A DNA stretch of 53,343 nucleotides, from NCBI GenBank assembly GCA_009873635.1, contig WAHY01000010.1, positions 27,067-80,409 on the forward strand. The letters are read 5' to 3'. The notes under the pieces were generated by a model. It was not told the DNA's origin, did not search any database, and saw only the letters and a program-made list of their open reading frames with translations. The position numbers were made by a program, and so were the translations under genes. This document shows, piece by piece, positions 1 to 12,222 of the stretch (position 1 is the first letter of the stretch; the number at the start of each line of letters is the position of its first letter). This DNA is from Nitrospinota bacterium (GTDB lineage Bacteria; Nitrospinota; Nitrospinia; Nitrospinales; VA-1).

Positions 1-291
1 ACCCGCTTTTTTTGAAGCTCGCCATCGCCTCTCACCCACTACCAACTCATAACCCGATTCTGCTCGTTGCACCACTACCGGCTGCAAAACTCCATTCTCC
101 TTAATAGAGGCTATCAGCTCTTCAAGTTTTTCATCATCAAAATATTTTCTAGGTTGAAAACGATTAGGCGAAATTTCGTCGATCAACAATTCCTTACTAT
201 GCATCGTTTCTTGCGCATCTGTTTCAGGAACTCCCATCTCGAAGTCTGGGATCAACGCATTGATACCTTTGCCTAATGCTTTTCTATTCAT
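1..291 (-). CDS. parB: ParB chromosome-partitioning protein, N-terminal part (cut by window edge)
   Basis: This is the first 97 codons of a ParB/Spo0J-type CTPase that loads on parS and spreads to build the partition complex. The translation opens [16 protein letters not shown], a typical ParB start, and contains [10 protein letters not shown] (the N-terminal ParB/Srx domain) and GERRWRA, the conserved arginine-rich box of the CTP-binding region. The ATG overlaps the parA stop as ATGA, so the two genes are translationally coupled. The C-terminal HTH and dimerisation parts lie outside the window. A matching parS site lies 0.2 kb upstream of parA. Identification is secure; completeness cannot be judged. 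Confidence 0.93.
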   Translation of the reverse strand, partial: MNRKALGKGINALIPDFEMGVPETDAQETMHSKELLIDEISPNRFQPRKYFDDEKLEELIASIKENGVLQPVVVQRAESGYELVVGERRWRASKKAG

Positions 292-1082
292 ATCGCAGTG
301 CCAGAAAGCGAAACCTGTTCATCGGTTTTGGAACGTGAAATAATTTCTTTAGCCAATTCCACATAAGCATCCGCACCCCGGGAACGACCTGCATAGAGCA
401 TGATGGGCTTGCCATGACTGGGAGCCTCGCTCAAGCGCACATTCCTGGGTATGACCGTTTTCAATAAAAAATCGCTGAAATATTTTTGCACCTGATCTTT
501 CACCTGCGCGGCCAAAAGAGTCCTGGTGTCATACATTGTTAATAAGATACCTTCCACTTTTAAATCCGGGTTGATTGATTTTTTTACCAGCTTTAATGTC
601 TTCAGCAAATGACTCAATCCCTGGAGTGCATAGTATTCACATTGCATGGGTATCAATACAGAGCTGGAAACAGCAAGAGCGTTCAAAGTTAAAAGTCCCA
701 AAGAAGGCGGGCAGTCAATCACCACAAACTCAAATTCTTCACGTACACCATTGAGGGCCGACTTTAAAACTTTTTCCCGCGCTTCCCTTGCGACCAATTC
801 AATTTCGGCACCCGTAAGATCTACCTTGGAAGGAATAATTTTAAGAGTTTCAATTTCGGTGGAGCGTATGACTTGCGCTTGCGGCACCTCACCCATCAAG
901 AGCTCATAAATTCCCTGGGTGTTTTCGTCAATACCCAAACCACTGGAGGCGTTGCCCTGAGGGTCAATATCAATCAGCAACACTTTTTTGCCCGAAAGGG
1001 CTATTGATGCTGCCAGATTGATAGCAGTAGTGGTTTTACCCACCCCGCCTTTTTGATTTGCAACGCTTATGATTTTGCCCAT
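288..1082 (-). CDS. parA: ParA/Soj chromosome-partitioning ATPase
   Basis: 264 aa, the normal size for a chromosomal Soj-type ParA. It is a nucleoid-binding ATPase that works with ParB to segregate origins. The deviant Walker A motif KGGVGKTT is at residues 11-18, Walker A' (DIDPQGN) at about 38-44, and Walker B ([10 protein letters not shown]) near 120. It lacks the N-terminal HTH extension of plasmid ParAs, consistent with the chromosomal class. It is downstream of rsmG and parS and overlaps parB by four bases. The order rsmG-parA-parB near dnaA is classical. Confidence 0.97.
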   Translation of the reverse strand: MGKIISVANQKGGVGKTTTAINLAASIALSGKKVLLIDIDPQGNASSGLGIDENTQGIYELLMGEVPQAQVIRSTEIETLKIIPSKVDLTGAEIELVAREAREKVLKSALNGVREEFEFVVIDCPPSLGLLTLNALAVSSSVLIPMQCEYYALQGLSHLLKTLKLVKKSINPDLKVEGILLTMYDTRTLLAAQVKDQVQKYFSDFLLKTVIPRNVRLSEAPSHGKPIMLYAGRSRGADAYVELAKEIISRSKTDEQVSLSGTAI

Positions 1083-1262
1083 GAAACTCCCGGGGAATAG
1101 TGCGGCAATCGAACTAAAACTACCATATTTTCAATTCTCTGCCAACATAATTTTGGATTATCAGACCTCTCGGTTCGGTGCCGGTGAGGATGAATTTCTC
1201 AGTCGCATGCATTTTTATATAACCGATTGATAATTTTAATCTTCCAGTTGACAGCTTGACAT

Positions 1263-1278
1263 TGTTTCACGTGAAACA
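1263..1278. promoter_or_regulatory. parS centromere site
   Basis: TGTTTCACGTGAAACA is a perfect 16-bp palindrome, identical to the bacterial parS consensus recognised by ParB. It lies in the 267-bp gap between rsmG and parA, about 4.3 kb from dnaA. The rest of that gap shows no other feature I can support. No second copy was seen when reading the window. Confidence 0.95.
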
Positions 1279-1349
1279 CCGCTCGGCGTGGGGCCGGTGA
1301 TTGTGAACCTCCCGGACGGATTTCTTTTTCAGGGTTATATCTATTGCTT

Positions 1350-1991
1350 CTAGCGGTTCGCCGCCAACTCATAAACCAGCAAGCTTGAGACCAGACCTTT
1401 ATAACTGGTAATTGGGATATCTTTTTTTATGACCAGGTTTGTACTTTGTTGGCAAGGGGCTTCGTCCGGGGGTTTTTTTACTATGAGCGTTCCGCCTGGT
1501 TTCAAAAACCTCTCTCCAAGAGCCAGACATGATTCTAAACTTGTTACAGCTCGGAAAACCACTTTGTCATATCGGTCCTCATGTTCCCCAGACAGATCTT
1601 CCGCGCGAGCGTTGATCACCTCGACCCGATCCAGTCCCAGCTCACGGACCACAGTTTCCAGAAAACTGCAACGCTTGCGTTGGCTCTCTACCAGGATCAA
1701 TGTGATTCCGGGACAAGTAATTTTTAATGGCAGGCCTGGAAAACCGGCACCGCTACCAATGTCCATCACTCTTGAATCGGGGTCCAGCACACGTAAATAT
1801 TGCAGTGAGTCAAACACATGCTTCTTAAGCATAATGTCCGGGTCTTTGTCTGCTGTAAGATTAATTTTGTCATTCCATTTTACCAATAGGTCTAAAAACT
1901 GCTGAATCTTCACATCCGTATCATCCGGAAGTTCTCGATTGATAGATAATCGGGGATCCTGCAGAACTTCTGAAAGGCTGGCCCGCTGCAT
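1350..1991 (-). CDS. rsmG: 16S rRNA (guanine-N7) methyltransferase RsmG
   Basis: 213 aa, the usual RsmG (GidB) length. It methylates N7 of G527 (E. coli numbering) in the 530 loop of 16S rRNA, using SAM. Visible hallmarks are LVKWNDKINLTA near residue 37, the SAM-binding motif DIGSGAGFPGLPL near residue 97, and VESQRKRCSFLE after it. It lies upstream of parA as in many bacteria. mnmG is not adjacent; the upstream gene is etfA. Loss of rsmG often gives low-level streptomycin resistance in other species; nothing here suggests loss of function. Confidence 0.95.
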   Translation of the reverse strand: MQRASLSEVLQDPRLSINRELPDDTDVKIQQFLDLLVKWNDKINLTADKDPDIMLKKHVFDSLQYLRVLDPDSRVMDIGSGAGFPGLPLKITCPGITLILVESQRKRCSFLETVVRELGLDRVEVINARAEDLSGEHEDRYDKVVFRAVTSLESCLALGERFLKPGGTLIVKKPPDEAPCQQSTNLVIKKDIPITSYKGLVSSLLVYELAANR

Positions 1992-2013
1992 ATTAAAAAG
2001 AAGAAAGTATTAT

Positions 2014-3000
2014 TCAGGAAGCGAGAATCTTTTTAAATTCCCGGGTGAGAGCAGGTACCACTTTTAGCGCATCACCGACAATTCCATAGTCAGCGACGGA
2101 AAAAATAGCGGCATTGGGATCGGAGTTGATGGCCACAATACATCTTGAAGAAGACATTCCTGCCAGATGCTGCACAGCACCGGAGATGCCACAGGCAATA
2201 TAAAGGTCGGGGGAAACGGTTCTGCCAGTCTGGCCGACCTGATTGGAATATTCACGCCATCCATTATCAACCACCGGCCTGCTTGCACCCACCGCGCCAT
2301 TCAAGACATCGGCAAGTTCTTCCAATAAACCAAAATTTTCTGGTCCCTGCATACCCAGTCCACCTGACACCACGATGCGGGCTTCCGTGATGTCCATTTT
2401 CGAGCCGACCTGTTTGACCAGTTCACGGGCCCTTTTAGAAAATTCCGGTAATTGGATTTCCTCCTCAACAATATCACCTTGCCGCTCAGTTTGAGGACTA
2501 CGAAAAACATTTGGCCTTAAAGAAACAATATAAGGTCTATTCCCGCTAAAGCTGATCGTAGAATGTGCCTTGCCAGAAGAAACAGGCCGCACCGCTTCTA
2601 CATCCCCTTCCCCATTGACAGAAAGGGATATGCAATCGGTCGCCACCCCTACTCCCAGTTGAGCAGAAAGAACTGCTGATAATTCTTTGCCATTATTGCT
2701 GGCAGGCATGAACAAAAAATCAAACGGAGATTTTTCATGTTGCTGCAATAGAACCGAAGAATAATTTTCATGAATATAGTTTTGCAGATCTGGATGAATA
2801 AGAAATCGTACTTCATCAGCACCATGCTTAATAAACGACTCAGGATTTAAATCCTTAGAATGACTACAACATAAGGCAATAACTTTTCCTGAGATCTGAT
2901 CCGCAAGTTTTCTGGCTGCGGCAAGAACCTCTAAAGATACCGGCTTAATGTTACCCTGGTCATGTTCAACAACCACTCCCAATATCCTGTTATCACTCAC
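2014..3000 (-). CDS. etfA: Electron transfer flavoprotein, alpha subunit
   Basis: 328 aa. This is the FAD-carrying half of the ETF heterodimer that shuttles electrons between acyl-CoA or other dehydrogenases and the quinone pool. The C-terminal FAD domain is clear: GGLGMQGPENF, then SRPVVDNGW, QVGQTGRTVSPDLYIACGIS, INSDPNAAIF and ADYGIVGD, the standard order. The N-terminal ETF fold follows MSDNRILGVVVEHDQG. It is encoded downstream of etfB with a 62-codon membrane-protein gene between them, instead of the usual direct etfB-etfA junction. No ETF:quinone oxidoreductase or dehydrogenase is visible nearby. Confidence 0.96.
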   Translation of the reverse strand: MSDNRILGVVVEHDQGNIKPVSLEVLAAARKLADQISGKVIALCCSHSKDLNPESFIKHGADEVRFLIHPDLQNYIHENYSSVLLQQHEKSPFDFLFMPASNNGKELSAVLSAQLGVGVATDCISLSVNGEGDVEAVRPVSSGKAHSTISFSGNRPYIVSLRPNVFRSPQTERQGDIVEEEIQLPEFSKRARELVKQVGSKMDITEARIVVSGGLGMQGPENFGLLEELADVLNGAVGASRPVVDNGWREYSNQVGQTGRTVSPDLYIACGISGAVQHLAGMSSSRCIVAINSDPNAAIFSVADYGIVGDALKVVPALTREFKKILAS

Positions 3001-3126
3001 TAAAAAAACTCCTGCATAAAAAATTTATCCGCCTTGATATCAACCCAACAATAAAAACCATATTTGCCCGTATGGGCTCATATTAATCAAAGCCTTTCAG
3101 AATAGATGGAAATCTTCACAGAATGG

Positions 3127-3315
3127 TCAATATTTACCGGGGGGCCGAAACAGGGGCAGATCCAAAATCCATTCTATCTCCCAGATTTCACCAATGGTTC
3201 CAAGTCCAAGAAGAAAAACATACAAAACCAGGAGACCGATTCCAATTTGCCCCTTGTATTTCTGTGCAAGGCCTTTTATCCCTGTATCATCAGGGGTGGA
3301 GGAATTTTCATTCAT
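3127..3315 (-). CDS. Small single-span membrane protein inside the etf operon
   Basis: 62 aa, family not recognised. A polar N-terminus of about 22 residues leads into one hydrophobic segment, about residues 25-48 (IGIGLLVLYVFLLGLGTIGEIW), followed by a short tail ending PLFRPPGKY. It starts 15 nt after the etfB stop and ends 126 nt before etfA, so it is probably co-transcribed with both. Position and a plausible membrane span argue for a real gene. It could tether or tune ETF at the membrane, but that is only inference from position. Confidence 0.6.
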   Translation of the reverse strand: MNENSSTPDDTGIKGLAQKYKGQIGIGLLVLYVFLLGLGTIGEIWEIEWILDLPLFRPPGKY

Positions 3316-3330
3316 AGGATAGATAAAAAA

Positions 3331-4113
3331 TTATATGATTTTCTCTTCTTCCCGCAAAAGACGCGTCAGTTCTTGACTGATCTCTTCATCAGTACCTTGA
3401 AGAATTATTCCCTTTTTTCGTTCCGGGGGCAAGCATAGATTTTTCTCAATCACACGCTTGTCGCCAATTTCAAGCGTTTCAAAATCCAGATCCGTTGCAG
3501 AAACTGTTAAAACCTCTTTTTTCTTAGCAGCCATTATACCTTTAAGCGAAGGCAGTCGCGGTTCATTCAATCCTTTTTGGCAAGTGAGTAAAAGTGGAAG
3601 AGGCAACTCACGAACCTCACTACCCCCTTCAACCTGCCGGGTAATTTTTGCATGTTTAAAATCATCGGAGAACTCCATGCCGGTCACAACCGTAATAAAA
3701 GGTATGCCAAGAAGTGTTGCCAGGGCCGGACCAGTCTGGGCCTGGTCAAGGTCGACAGCCTGCCGTCCACAGAGAATCAGATCGTAAGGAATTTTTTCAA
3801 TACTGCGAACCAGTAATCTAGCAAGAGAATAAGAATCCAGCTGTTCAAATTTTTCATCCATCAAATGAACAGCCTTGTCGGCCCCCATGGCAAGAGCCTT
3901 TTTTATGGAGTCTTTAAATCCCTCTGGGCCCAGAGATAAAATTGTGATTTCAGTATCAGGTTTTTTTTCCTTGATACGGACAGCTTCTTCAATCGCAAAC
4001 TCATCATAAGGATTAATAATGCGGGGGCTTCCGGGAGAAACCACCTGTCCATTTTCAATCTGTATTTGAGCCGCTGTGTCCAGCACCTGTTTGACACAAA
4101 CAATGATCTTCAT
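3331..4113 (-). CDS. etfB: Electron transfer flavoprotein, beta subunit
   Basis: 260 aa, standard EtfB size. It opens MKIIVCVKQVLDT, followed by INPYDEFAIEEAVRIKE, which is diagnostic. The AMP-binding and signature region is present as LCGRQAVDLDQAQTGPALA near residue 117. It pairs with EtfA to form the soluble ETF electron carrier. It is the first intact gene of the leftward etf unit; upstream are two reading frames that look broken. Confidence 0.96.
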   Translation of the reverse strand: MKIIVCVKQVLDTAAQIQIENGQVVSPGSPRIINPYDEFAIEEAVRIKEKKPDTEITILSLGPEGFKDSIKKALAMGADKAVHLMDEKFEQLDSYSLARLLVRSIEKIPYDLILCGRQAVDLDQAQTGPALATLLGIPFITVVTGMEFSDDFKHAKITRQVEGGSEVRELPLPLLLTCQKGLNEPRLPSLKGIMAAKKKEVLTVSATDLDFETLEIGDKRVIEKNLCLPPERKKGIILQGTDEEISQELTRLLREEEKII

Positions 4114-4179
4114 ACTTGTACCAAAATTAAAGTTAAAGGGATATTATCTCAGAGGAAACCAATTTGCAAAACACTTAGT

Positions 4180-4482
4180 TTATGTTAAAGCCTGACTGAT
4201 TTTTTTCAGAGCCGCCTTGATATGATCCGAAATTGCCTGGCTGCTTATTTTCATTATTCGCGCCGCAAGTTTTTTACTAAGCCCTCCATAAAAAACCAGC
4301 GACACGGCCATCAGTTGCCGGTCCGTTAATCCCATGCCTTCAAGATTGATCGGCTCTTCTTTCAAATAAGAATATTTTGAACCTAGAAGATAATCATGCC
4401 ACGCAACACCAAAGTTTTGAGCATTACGAATAATCTCCAGTTAATCAAGGTGCTCCATGTTATCAGACAAGGACCCAGACAT
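4180..4482 (-). pseudogene. Small sigma-70 region-4-like HTH protein, interrupted by an in-frame TAA
   Basis: The downstream part encodes an HTH resembling sigma-70 region 4 or LuxR-type modules: LTDRQLMAVSLVFYGGLSKK, then AARIMKISSQAISDHIKAALKKI. The same frame continues upstream through LEIIRNAQNFGVAWHDYLLGS to a TAA at 4441-4443, and beyond it to an ATG at 4482 (MSGSLSDNMEHLD). No ATG or GTG gives the whole product; the nearest alternative start is a TTG at 4365, giving 61 aa. Either the gene has decayed by one nonsense change or a short form starts at TTG. Family assignment is by motif only. Confidence 0.5.
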
Positions 4483-4828
4483 ATCTATTTTCCCCGGCGT
4501 TCAGCGCACCAACAATTTGATTTACAGACTTTGCAAGCTCGTTCAATTGTTTAAAGATTCTGATTATCAAAGCTTCATTTTTTTCGAAGGCAACATAAAA
4601 AGCTTTTAAGTCTACATACTGCTCTAAAAAATATTTTTGATCGTCCTGTCTTATTCGATCAATGTCACGAAGCAAACCTTCGATATCTTCAATATTTTTC
4701 TTAAAATCGCTAAATCGCAGGAGGTTATCTGCCAACATCCAACGCAATAACCATCCTATCGTTCCAACTACAAATAATAGTAATAGCGTGATTCAGGGGG
4801 TTAAAGCTCGGAATAATTCAAGATTCAT
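4463..4828 (-). pseudogene. Membrane-anchored coiled-coil protein, interrupted by an in-frame TGA
   Basis: Reading from the ATG at 4828 gives MNLELFRALTP, then TGA (4793-4795), then in the same frame ITLLLLFVVGTIGWLLRWM, an obvious membrane helix. A helical region follows: DFKKNIEDIEGLLRDIDRIR and FKQLNELAKSVNQIV. The membrane helix has no ATG, GTG or TTG start after the TGA; a TTG at 4747 would delete most of it. The next gene downstream also has an in-frame stop, so local decay or sequencing error is likely. The family was not recognised. Confidence 0.5.
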
Positions 4829-4868
4829 ACTTTTGATCTCATAATAGTGTTGTAGGATTGACCCATTG

Positions 4869-5081
4869 TTAACCCGCATGGGCAAAATTTATATTCTTCA
4901 CGACTTCATGAACAATACTTTTCTGGGTTTGGCTGACCCCAATACGTAAAGTAGAAAGACCCATAGCTTCCAGAATGTTGATGATTTGTTCACCATTTAA
5001 AAACTCTTTCAGTGTTAAGTCGCCGGTGAATTGATGAATTAAAGACCACCAGGAAAGAAATAATATACGTTTTTTAGCCAT
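4869..5081 (-). CDS. Hypothetical protein, possibly frameshifted near its start
   Basis: 70 aa, family not recognised. The C-terminal two-thirds (LTLKEFLNGEQIINILEAMG ... EVVKNINFAH) looks protein-like. The first about 18 residues (MAKKRILFLSWWS) look less so. An overlapping frame starting at the ATG at 5111 gives MRADVNELVEWLKNVYYF and stops at GGL; it reads more like a natural N-terminus for the same protein. A one-base slip in the A-rich stretch around 5068-5075 would join them. It adjoins two other damaged frames. Confidence 0.35.
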   Translation of the reverse strand: MAKKRILFLSWWSLIHQFTGDLTLKEFLNGEQIINILEAMGLSTLRIGVSQTQKSIVHEVVKNINFAHAG

Positions 5082-5524
5082 TCAACCAACTCATTCACAT
5101 CTGCCCTCATCAAATAAATTAATTTTTTTCGGTTGCTTACCAATTGGAAGGAGGAAAGGCTTGATAAGTAAATAAGTAATTATGGGCTAACTTTAAGTCA
5201 ACGAACTAATATCCGTTTTTCCCGAAATATTTTTTTCCAGAGTTAGACTTTAGAGTCAGCCTCTTAAACTATGTAAAAAAGAACAAGGTATAAAGCTCCT
5301 AAACCACTAGAAAAACATGTCTTTTATTATTAAAAAGTTAAGTAATCAAAAAAGGGTAGTTAAAAATACTGAAGGAATAAAAATGTTTGAAATGAAAACT
5401 TTTGTTAATGCTGGAGTTGGAAAGCTTTTGTTTGAACCTGAGCTTTTGAGGTTGCTTTAAGCACTCTTCTTTTATATATTGGGTGCCGATTTCCCCCCAC
5501 AACTCATTATCTGTTTCCAAAATT
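5082..5524. other. AT-rich divergence zone upstream of dnaA; candidate replication origin
   Basis: About 440 bp without a convincing gene lie between leftward genes (parB to the damaged frames) and rightward genes (dnaA onward). It is strongly AT-rich, with runs such as TTAAAAAGTTAAGTAATC. A one-mismatch DnaA-box-like sequence (TCATTCACA) is at 5091-5099; no perfect box was found. Transcription divergence, the dnaA neighbour and parS 4 kb away all favour an origin here or in the dnaA-gyrB gap. The assignment is inferred. Confidence 0.4.
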
Positions 5525-6877
5525 ATGGAAGTTAAAGAAGCCCTTTGGAAAAAGTGTCTAGAAAAGATTGAGGAGCAAATACTCCCGGAAAACTACACCA
5601 CCTGGTTTTCCCCAACATATCCGAGAGCCTTTGATGAAGGCTTAATGACAATTGCGGTTCCAAACCAGTTTTATAGAAAGTGTCTGATAGAAAATTACAG
5701 GGACCTGATTGAAACCACTTTAAAATCTGTAGCGGAAAAATCTATCTTAGTAGATTTTTGTATAGAGTCTGAAATATTAGCCCAAACGGAACATATCAAT
5801 GAGGCGCCTGAAGTGCCTGTAACAGAACCCATTGAAAGTTCAATATCTTCGGTTTCGTCCTCTCTCAATCCTAAATATGATTTTTCTAATTTTGTCGTCG
5901 GTTCCAGCAACCAGTTTGCTCATGCTGCTGCTTTAGCGGTCGCTTCACATCCGGCCATGGCCTACAACCCCTTATTTTTATATGGGGCCGTTGGGTTGGG
6001 TAAGACTCATCTATTGCACGCGATAGGCAATAAAATTCGTGAAAATAATCCTGATTCTCGGGTTCGTTATATCTCTGCAGAGAGTTTTACCGTAGATCTT
6101 ATAGAATCTATTAAAAGAGATAAGATGCCGTCTTTCCGAAAAAGATATCGGCCTTTAGATGTTTTACTTGTTGATGATATCCAGTTTATTGCTGGAAAAG
6201 AAAGAACACAGGAAGAGTTTTTTTATACCTTCAATGCACTATACGAATCCCACAAGCAACTTGTTATTTCAAGCGACAGATACCCTAAAGACATTCACAA
6301 CATGGAAGAGCGGTTGAGATCCAGGTTCGAATCCGGGCTTGTAGCTGATATTAACCCCCCGGACTTGGAAACGAAAGTTGCTATTCTGTACAAAAAAGCT
6401 GATTTCCATAAGAAAACGATCCCACAGGACGTTGCGATCTTTATAGCAGGAAACATAAAGTCCAATATCAGGGAATTAGAAGGGTTTTTGCTGAGAGTGA
6501 TAGCATATTCATCCTTTACACATCGTAAACTTGATTTAGAGCTCACAGAGGAAGTTTTAAAGGATTTTACTCTGGATAAAAATAAGCATTTTACAATCTC
6601 AAATATCATCAAATTTGTTGCCGCATATTACGGACTCAAGGTCTCAGATATAAAATCAAAAAGGCGCACCCGGGACATTTCCATACCCCGTCAGATAGCC
6701 ATGTTTTTGTGTCGGGAACACACCAAATCTTCTCTTCCTGAAATTGGTCGCCAGTTTGGCGGCAAAGATCACACAACGGTAATTTTCTCTCACAAAAAGA
6801 TATCCAAATTAATCAAAGAAAACAAAGAGTTAGAGACCTCCATCCAGGAAATAATAAACCTGATCGAAAAAGGATAA
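5525..6877 (+). CDS. dnaA: Chromosomal replication initiator DnaA
   Basis: 450 aa from the chosen ATG; an in-frame GTG at 5483 would add 14 residues that do not resemble DnaA. Domain I opens MEVKEALWKKCLEKIEEQIL. AAA+ Walker A (GAVGLGKTHLL) is near residue 154 and Walker B (LLVDDIQFIAGKE) near 214. Domain IV carries the DNA-binding HTH, with IPRQIAMFLCREHT and GGKDHTTVIFSHKKI near residue 411. The protein binds DnaA boxes and opens the origin. It is followed by a 236-bp AT-rich gap and gyrB. Confidence 0.98.
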   Translation: MEVKEALWKKCLEKIEEQILPENYTTWFSPTYPRAFDEGLMTIAVPNQFYRKCLIENYRDLIETTLKSVAEKSILVDFCIESEILAQTEHINEAPEVPVTEPIESSISSVSSSLNPKYDFSNFVVGSSNQFAHAAALAVASHPAMAYNPLFLYGAVGLGKTHLLHAIGNKIRENNPDSRVRYISAESFTVDLIESIKRDKMPSFRKRYRPLDVLLVDDIQFIAGKERTQEEFFYTFNALYESHKQLVISSDRYPKDIHNMEERLRSRFESGLVADINPPDLETKVAILYKKADFHKKTIPQDVAIFIAGNIKSNIRELEGFLLRVIAYSSFTHRKLDLELTEEVLKDFTLDKNKHFTISNIIKFVAAYYGLKVSDIKSKRRTRDISIPRQIAMFLCREHTKSSLPEIGRQFGGKDHTTVIFSHKKISKLIKENKELETSIQEIINLIEKG

Positions 6878-9714
<2,837 letters not shown>

Positions 9715-9794
9715 TATACAGCCTATGGCTGTTTTCCTTTTTGACCACTGCGCCAACACCACTTTTTAGAATTCATACACTGAAAGGTATTTGA

Positions 9795-12212
9795 ATGCCA
9801 GAAACGATCGAACCGATCAATATAGATGATGAAATGAAAAACTCGTACCTTGATTACGCAATGAGCGTAATCATTGGACGTGCCCTGCCAGATGTTCGAG
9901 ACGGGTTGAAACCAGTACACCGCCGTGCTCTGTACGCGATGCATGAAACCGGTAATGCCTGGAACAAACCCTACAAAAAATCGGCGCGTATTGTTGGTGA
10001 TGTAATGGGTAAATATCATCCTCACGGAGATCAGGCAATATACGACACGATTGTTCGGCTGGCACAGGAGTTTTCTCAAAGGTATCCACTGATTGATGGT
10101 CAGGGGAACTTTGGTTCTATAGATGGTGATTCCGCCGCCGCCATGCGTTATACAGAAATCCGTATGGAGGAAATCACCGGGGAATTACTCCGGGACCTGG
10201 ATAAAAACACAGTCCAATTCATTCCCAATTATGATGATTCATTGGAAGAACCTTCCGTCCTTCCGGCGAGCTTTCCTCAACTGTTGGTTAATGGTTCGTC
10301 AGGAATAGCTGTAGGCATGGCGACTAATATTCCTCCGCATAACCTGGGGGAGGTTATAGATGCCACCGTTCACGTTGTTGATAACCCTGATTGTACTGTT
10401 GAAGATTTGATTGCGCTTATGCCCGGCCCCGATTTTCCCACCCGGGGAATCATACAGGGAAGAAACGGCATTCAGGCGGCTTATAAAACCGGCAAAGGAA
10501 TCATCAGGGTTCGGGGTCGTGCAGAAATTGAAACCATGGAGAAGGGCGACCGGGAGCGCATAATTATTAACGAATTGCCATATCAGGTAAACAAAGCGAA
10601 ATTTGTAGAAAAAATCGCTGAACTGGTGCGAGATAAAAGGTTGGATGGGGTATCGGACCTGAGAGACGAATCTGACCGGGATGGAATCCGCGTAGTGGTT
10701 GAGCTGAAAAAGGGCACTGTGGGTCAAGTGGTTTTAAACTCCCTTTATAAAAACACCCAACTTCAAGATACCTTCGGGGTCATCCTGCTGGCACTGGTAA
10801 ATCAACAACCCAGAATTCTTAACCTGAAAGAGTTTTTACACCACTTCATTCTCTTCCGTAAAGAAGTGGTAACCAGAAGAACGGAGTTTGATCTAAAGAA
10901 GGCCCGGGAAAAAGAACACATACTCGAGGGACTGGCCACCGCGCTGGATAATCTGGATGCTGTCGTCCAGCTCATTCGCGATGCTGACGACCCAGTCACC
11001 GCCCGTGATGGATTGATGGCAGAGTTTGGCCTGTCAGAAATCCAAGCCAAGGCGATTCTTGAAATGCGTTTGCAACGCCTCACAGGATTAGAACGGAAAA
11101 AAATAATAGAAGACCTGGAGGATACCCGCAAACTGATCAAAGAACTTTTGGAAATACTGGCCCATGAAGAAATCAAACTCAGAATAATTAAAGAAGAGTT
11201 GATAGAAATTAAAAACAAGTACGGCAATGAAAGACGAACAGAAATTGCCGATACGGATGAAGGCGATTTGGTAATTGAAGACCTCATTGCGGATGAGGAT
11301 GCTGTGGTCGTTTATACACGCAGTGGATACATCAAACGCCAAACGGTCGATAATTACAGAGCGCAAAGAAGAGGCGGCAAGGGTATCAGGGGCATGAACC
11401 TCAAGGAAGAAGATGTTGTTGAAAAACTTTTCATTGCCTCAACACTGAGCCACCTCCTGGTGTTTACCAGTATTGGAAAGATTCATGCCTTGAGGGTTTA
11501 CTCCATTCCCGAAGTGAGCCGGATTGCCAAGGGAAAATCCATTGCAAACCTTTTGCGGCTCCAGCCTGGAGAATCTATCGCCAGCATTCTTTCCCTAAGG
11601 GAATTTGAAGAGGATAAATTTGTAATGGTAGCCACAGAGCGTGGTATCGTTAAAAAAACATCTTTAATGGCATACAGAAAACCCAGGCAGGGGGGAATTA
11701 TCGGGCTGACCATTGATGAGGGAGACCGTGTGATTGCCGCTGAGTTGTGTGATGGAAAAAGTGATATTTTGCTTGCCACCGAAAAAGGATTTTCCATTCG
11801 TTTTAATGAGGAAGAAGTGCGCCCCATAGGACGCACAGGTAGAGGGGTTCGAGGGATACGACTTAAAAAAGATGACCGTGTGGTGGGTGCGGAAATTGTT
11901 CAAGATGGCAATAAACTCCTTACAGTTACCTCAAATGGTTATGGCAAAAGAACACCGTTGGAAGAATATCCCCAGCAAGGCAGGGGCGGAATGGGTGTTA
12001 TGACGATTCGTTGTAACGAAAAAATAGGAAGCGTGGTGGGTGTGCAACAAGTTGATGAGCAAGATCAACTTTTGGTCATCACTTCTGATGGTAATATTGT
12101 TCGTATGCGGGTTAGCGAAATATCCTTGATAGGTAGAAATACCCAGGGAGTTCGCCTGGTAGGTACCGGTCAAGACAACCAGGTTGTCAGCATAGAAAAA
12201 CTGGTTGAATAA
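9795..12212 (+). CDS. gyrA: DNA gyrase subunit A
   Basis: 805 aa. The N-terminus [35 protein letters not shown] (two adjacent blocks) is diagnostic. The catalytic tyrosine is Y119 in [11 protein letters not shown]. The C-terminal beta-pinwheel carries the GyrA box QRRGGKG near residue 523, which distinguishes gyrase from topoisomerase IV ParC. Quinolone-region residues sit in [14 protein letters not shown] (Asp rather than Ser after HPHG, then Ala). It follows gyrB after 80 bp and is followed 10 bp later by a lipoprotein gene. Confidence 0.98.
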   Translation: MPETIEPINIDDEMKNSYLDYAMSVIIGRALPDVRDGLKPVHRRALYAMHETGNAWNKPYKKSARIVGDVMGKYHPHGDQAIYDTIVRLAQEFSQRYPLIDGQGNFGSIDGDSAAAMRYTEIRMEEITGELLRDLDKNTVQFIPNYDDSLEEPSVLPASFPQLLVNGSSGIAVGMATNIPPHNLGEVIDATVHVVDNPDCTVEDLIALMPGPDFPTRGIIQGRNGIQAAYKTGKGIIRVRGRAEIETMEKGDRERIIINELPYQVNKAKFVEKIAELVRDKRLDGVSDLRDESDRDGIRVVVELKKGTVGQVVLNSLYKNTQLQDTFGVILLALVNQQPRILNLKEFLHHFILFRKEVVTRRTEFDLKKAREKEHILEGLATALDNLDAVVQLIRDADDPVTARDGLMAEFGLSEIQAKAILEMRLQRLTGLERKKIIEDLEDTRKLIKELLEILAHEEIKLRIIKEELIEIKNKYGNERRTEIADTDEGDLVIEDLIADEDAVVVYTRSGYIKRQTVDNYRAQRRGGKGIRGMNLKEEDVVEKLFIASTLSHLLVFTSIGKIHALRVYSIPEVSRIAKGKSIANLLRLQPGESIASILSLREFEEDKFVMVATERGIVKKTSLMAYRKPRQGGIIGLTIDEGDRVIAAELCDGKSDILLATEKGFSIRFNEEEVRPIGRTGRGVRGIRLKKDDRVVGAEIVQDGNKLLTVTSNGYGKRTPLEEYPQQGRGGMGVMTIRCNEKIGSVVGVQQVDEQDQLLVITSDGNIVRMRVSEISLIGRNTQGVRLVGTGQDNQVVSIEKLVE

Positions 12213-12222
12213 TACTTTCCTT

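Noticed and set aside
1429-1905. 158-aa frame antisense to rsmG
   Set aside because: Shadow frame; RsmG on the other strand has all its family motifs.
5338-5520. 60-aa minus-strand frame upstream of dnaA
   Set aside because: Low-complexity (Lys, Phe, Ser) translation of AT-rich DNA, in the place expected for the dnaA promoter or origin.
10802-11287. 161-aa Ser-rich frame antisense to gyrA
   Set aside because: Shadow of the strongly conserved GyrA coding sequence.
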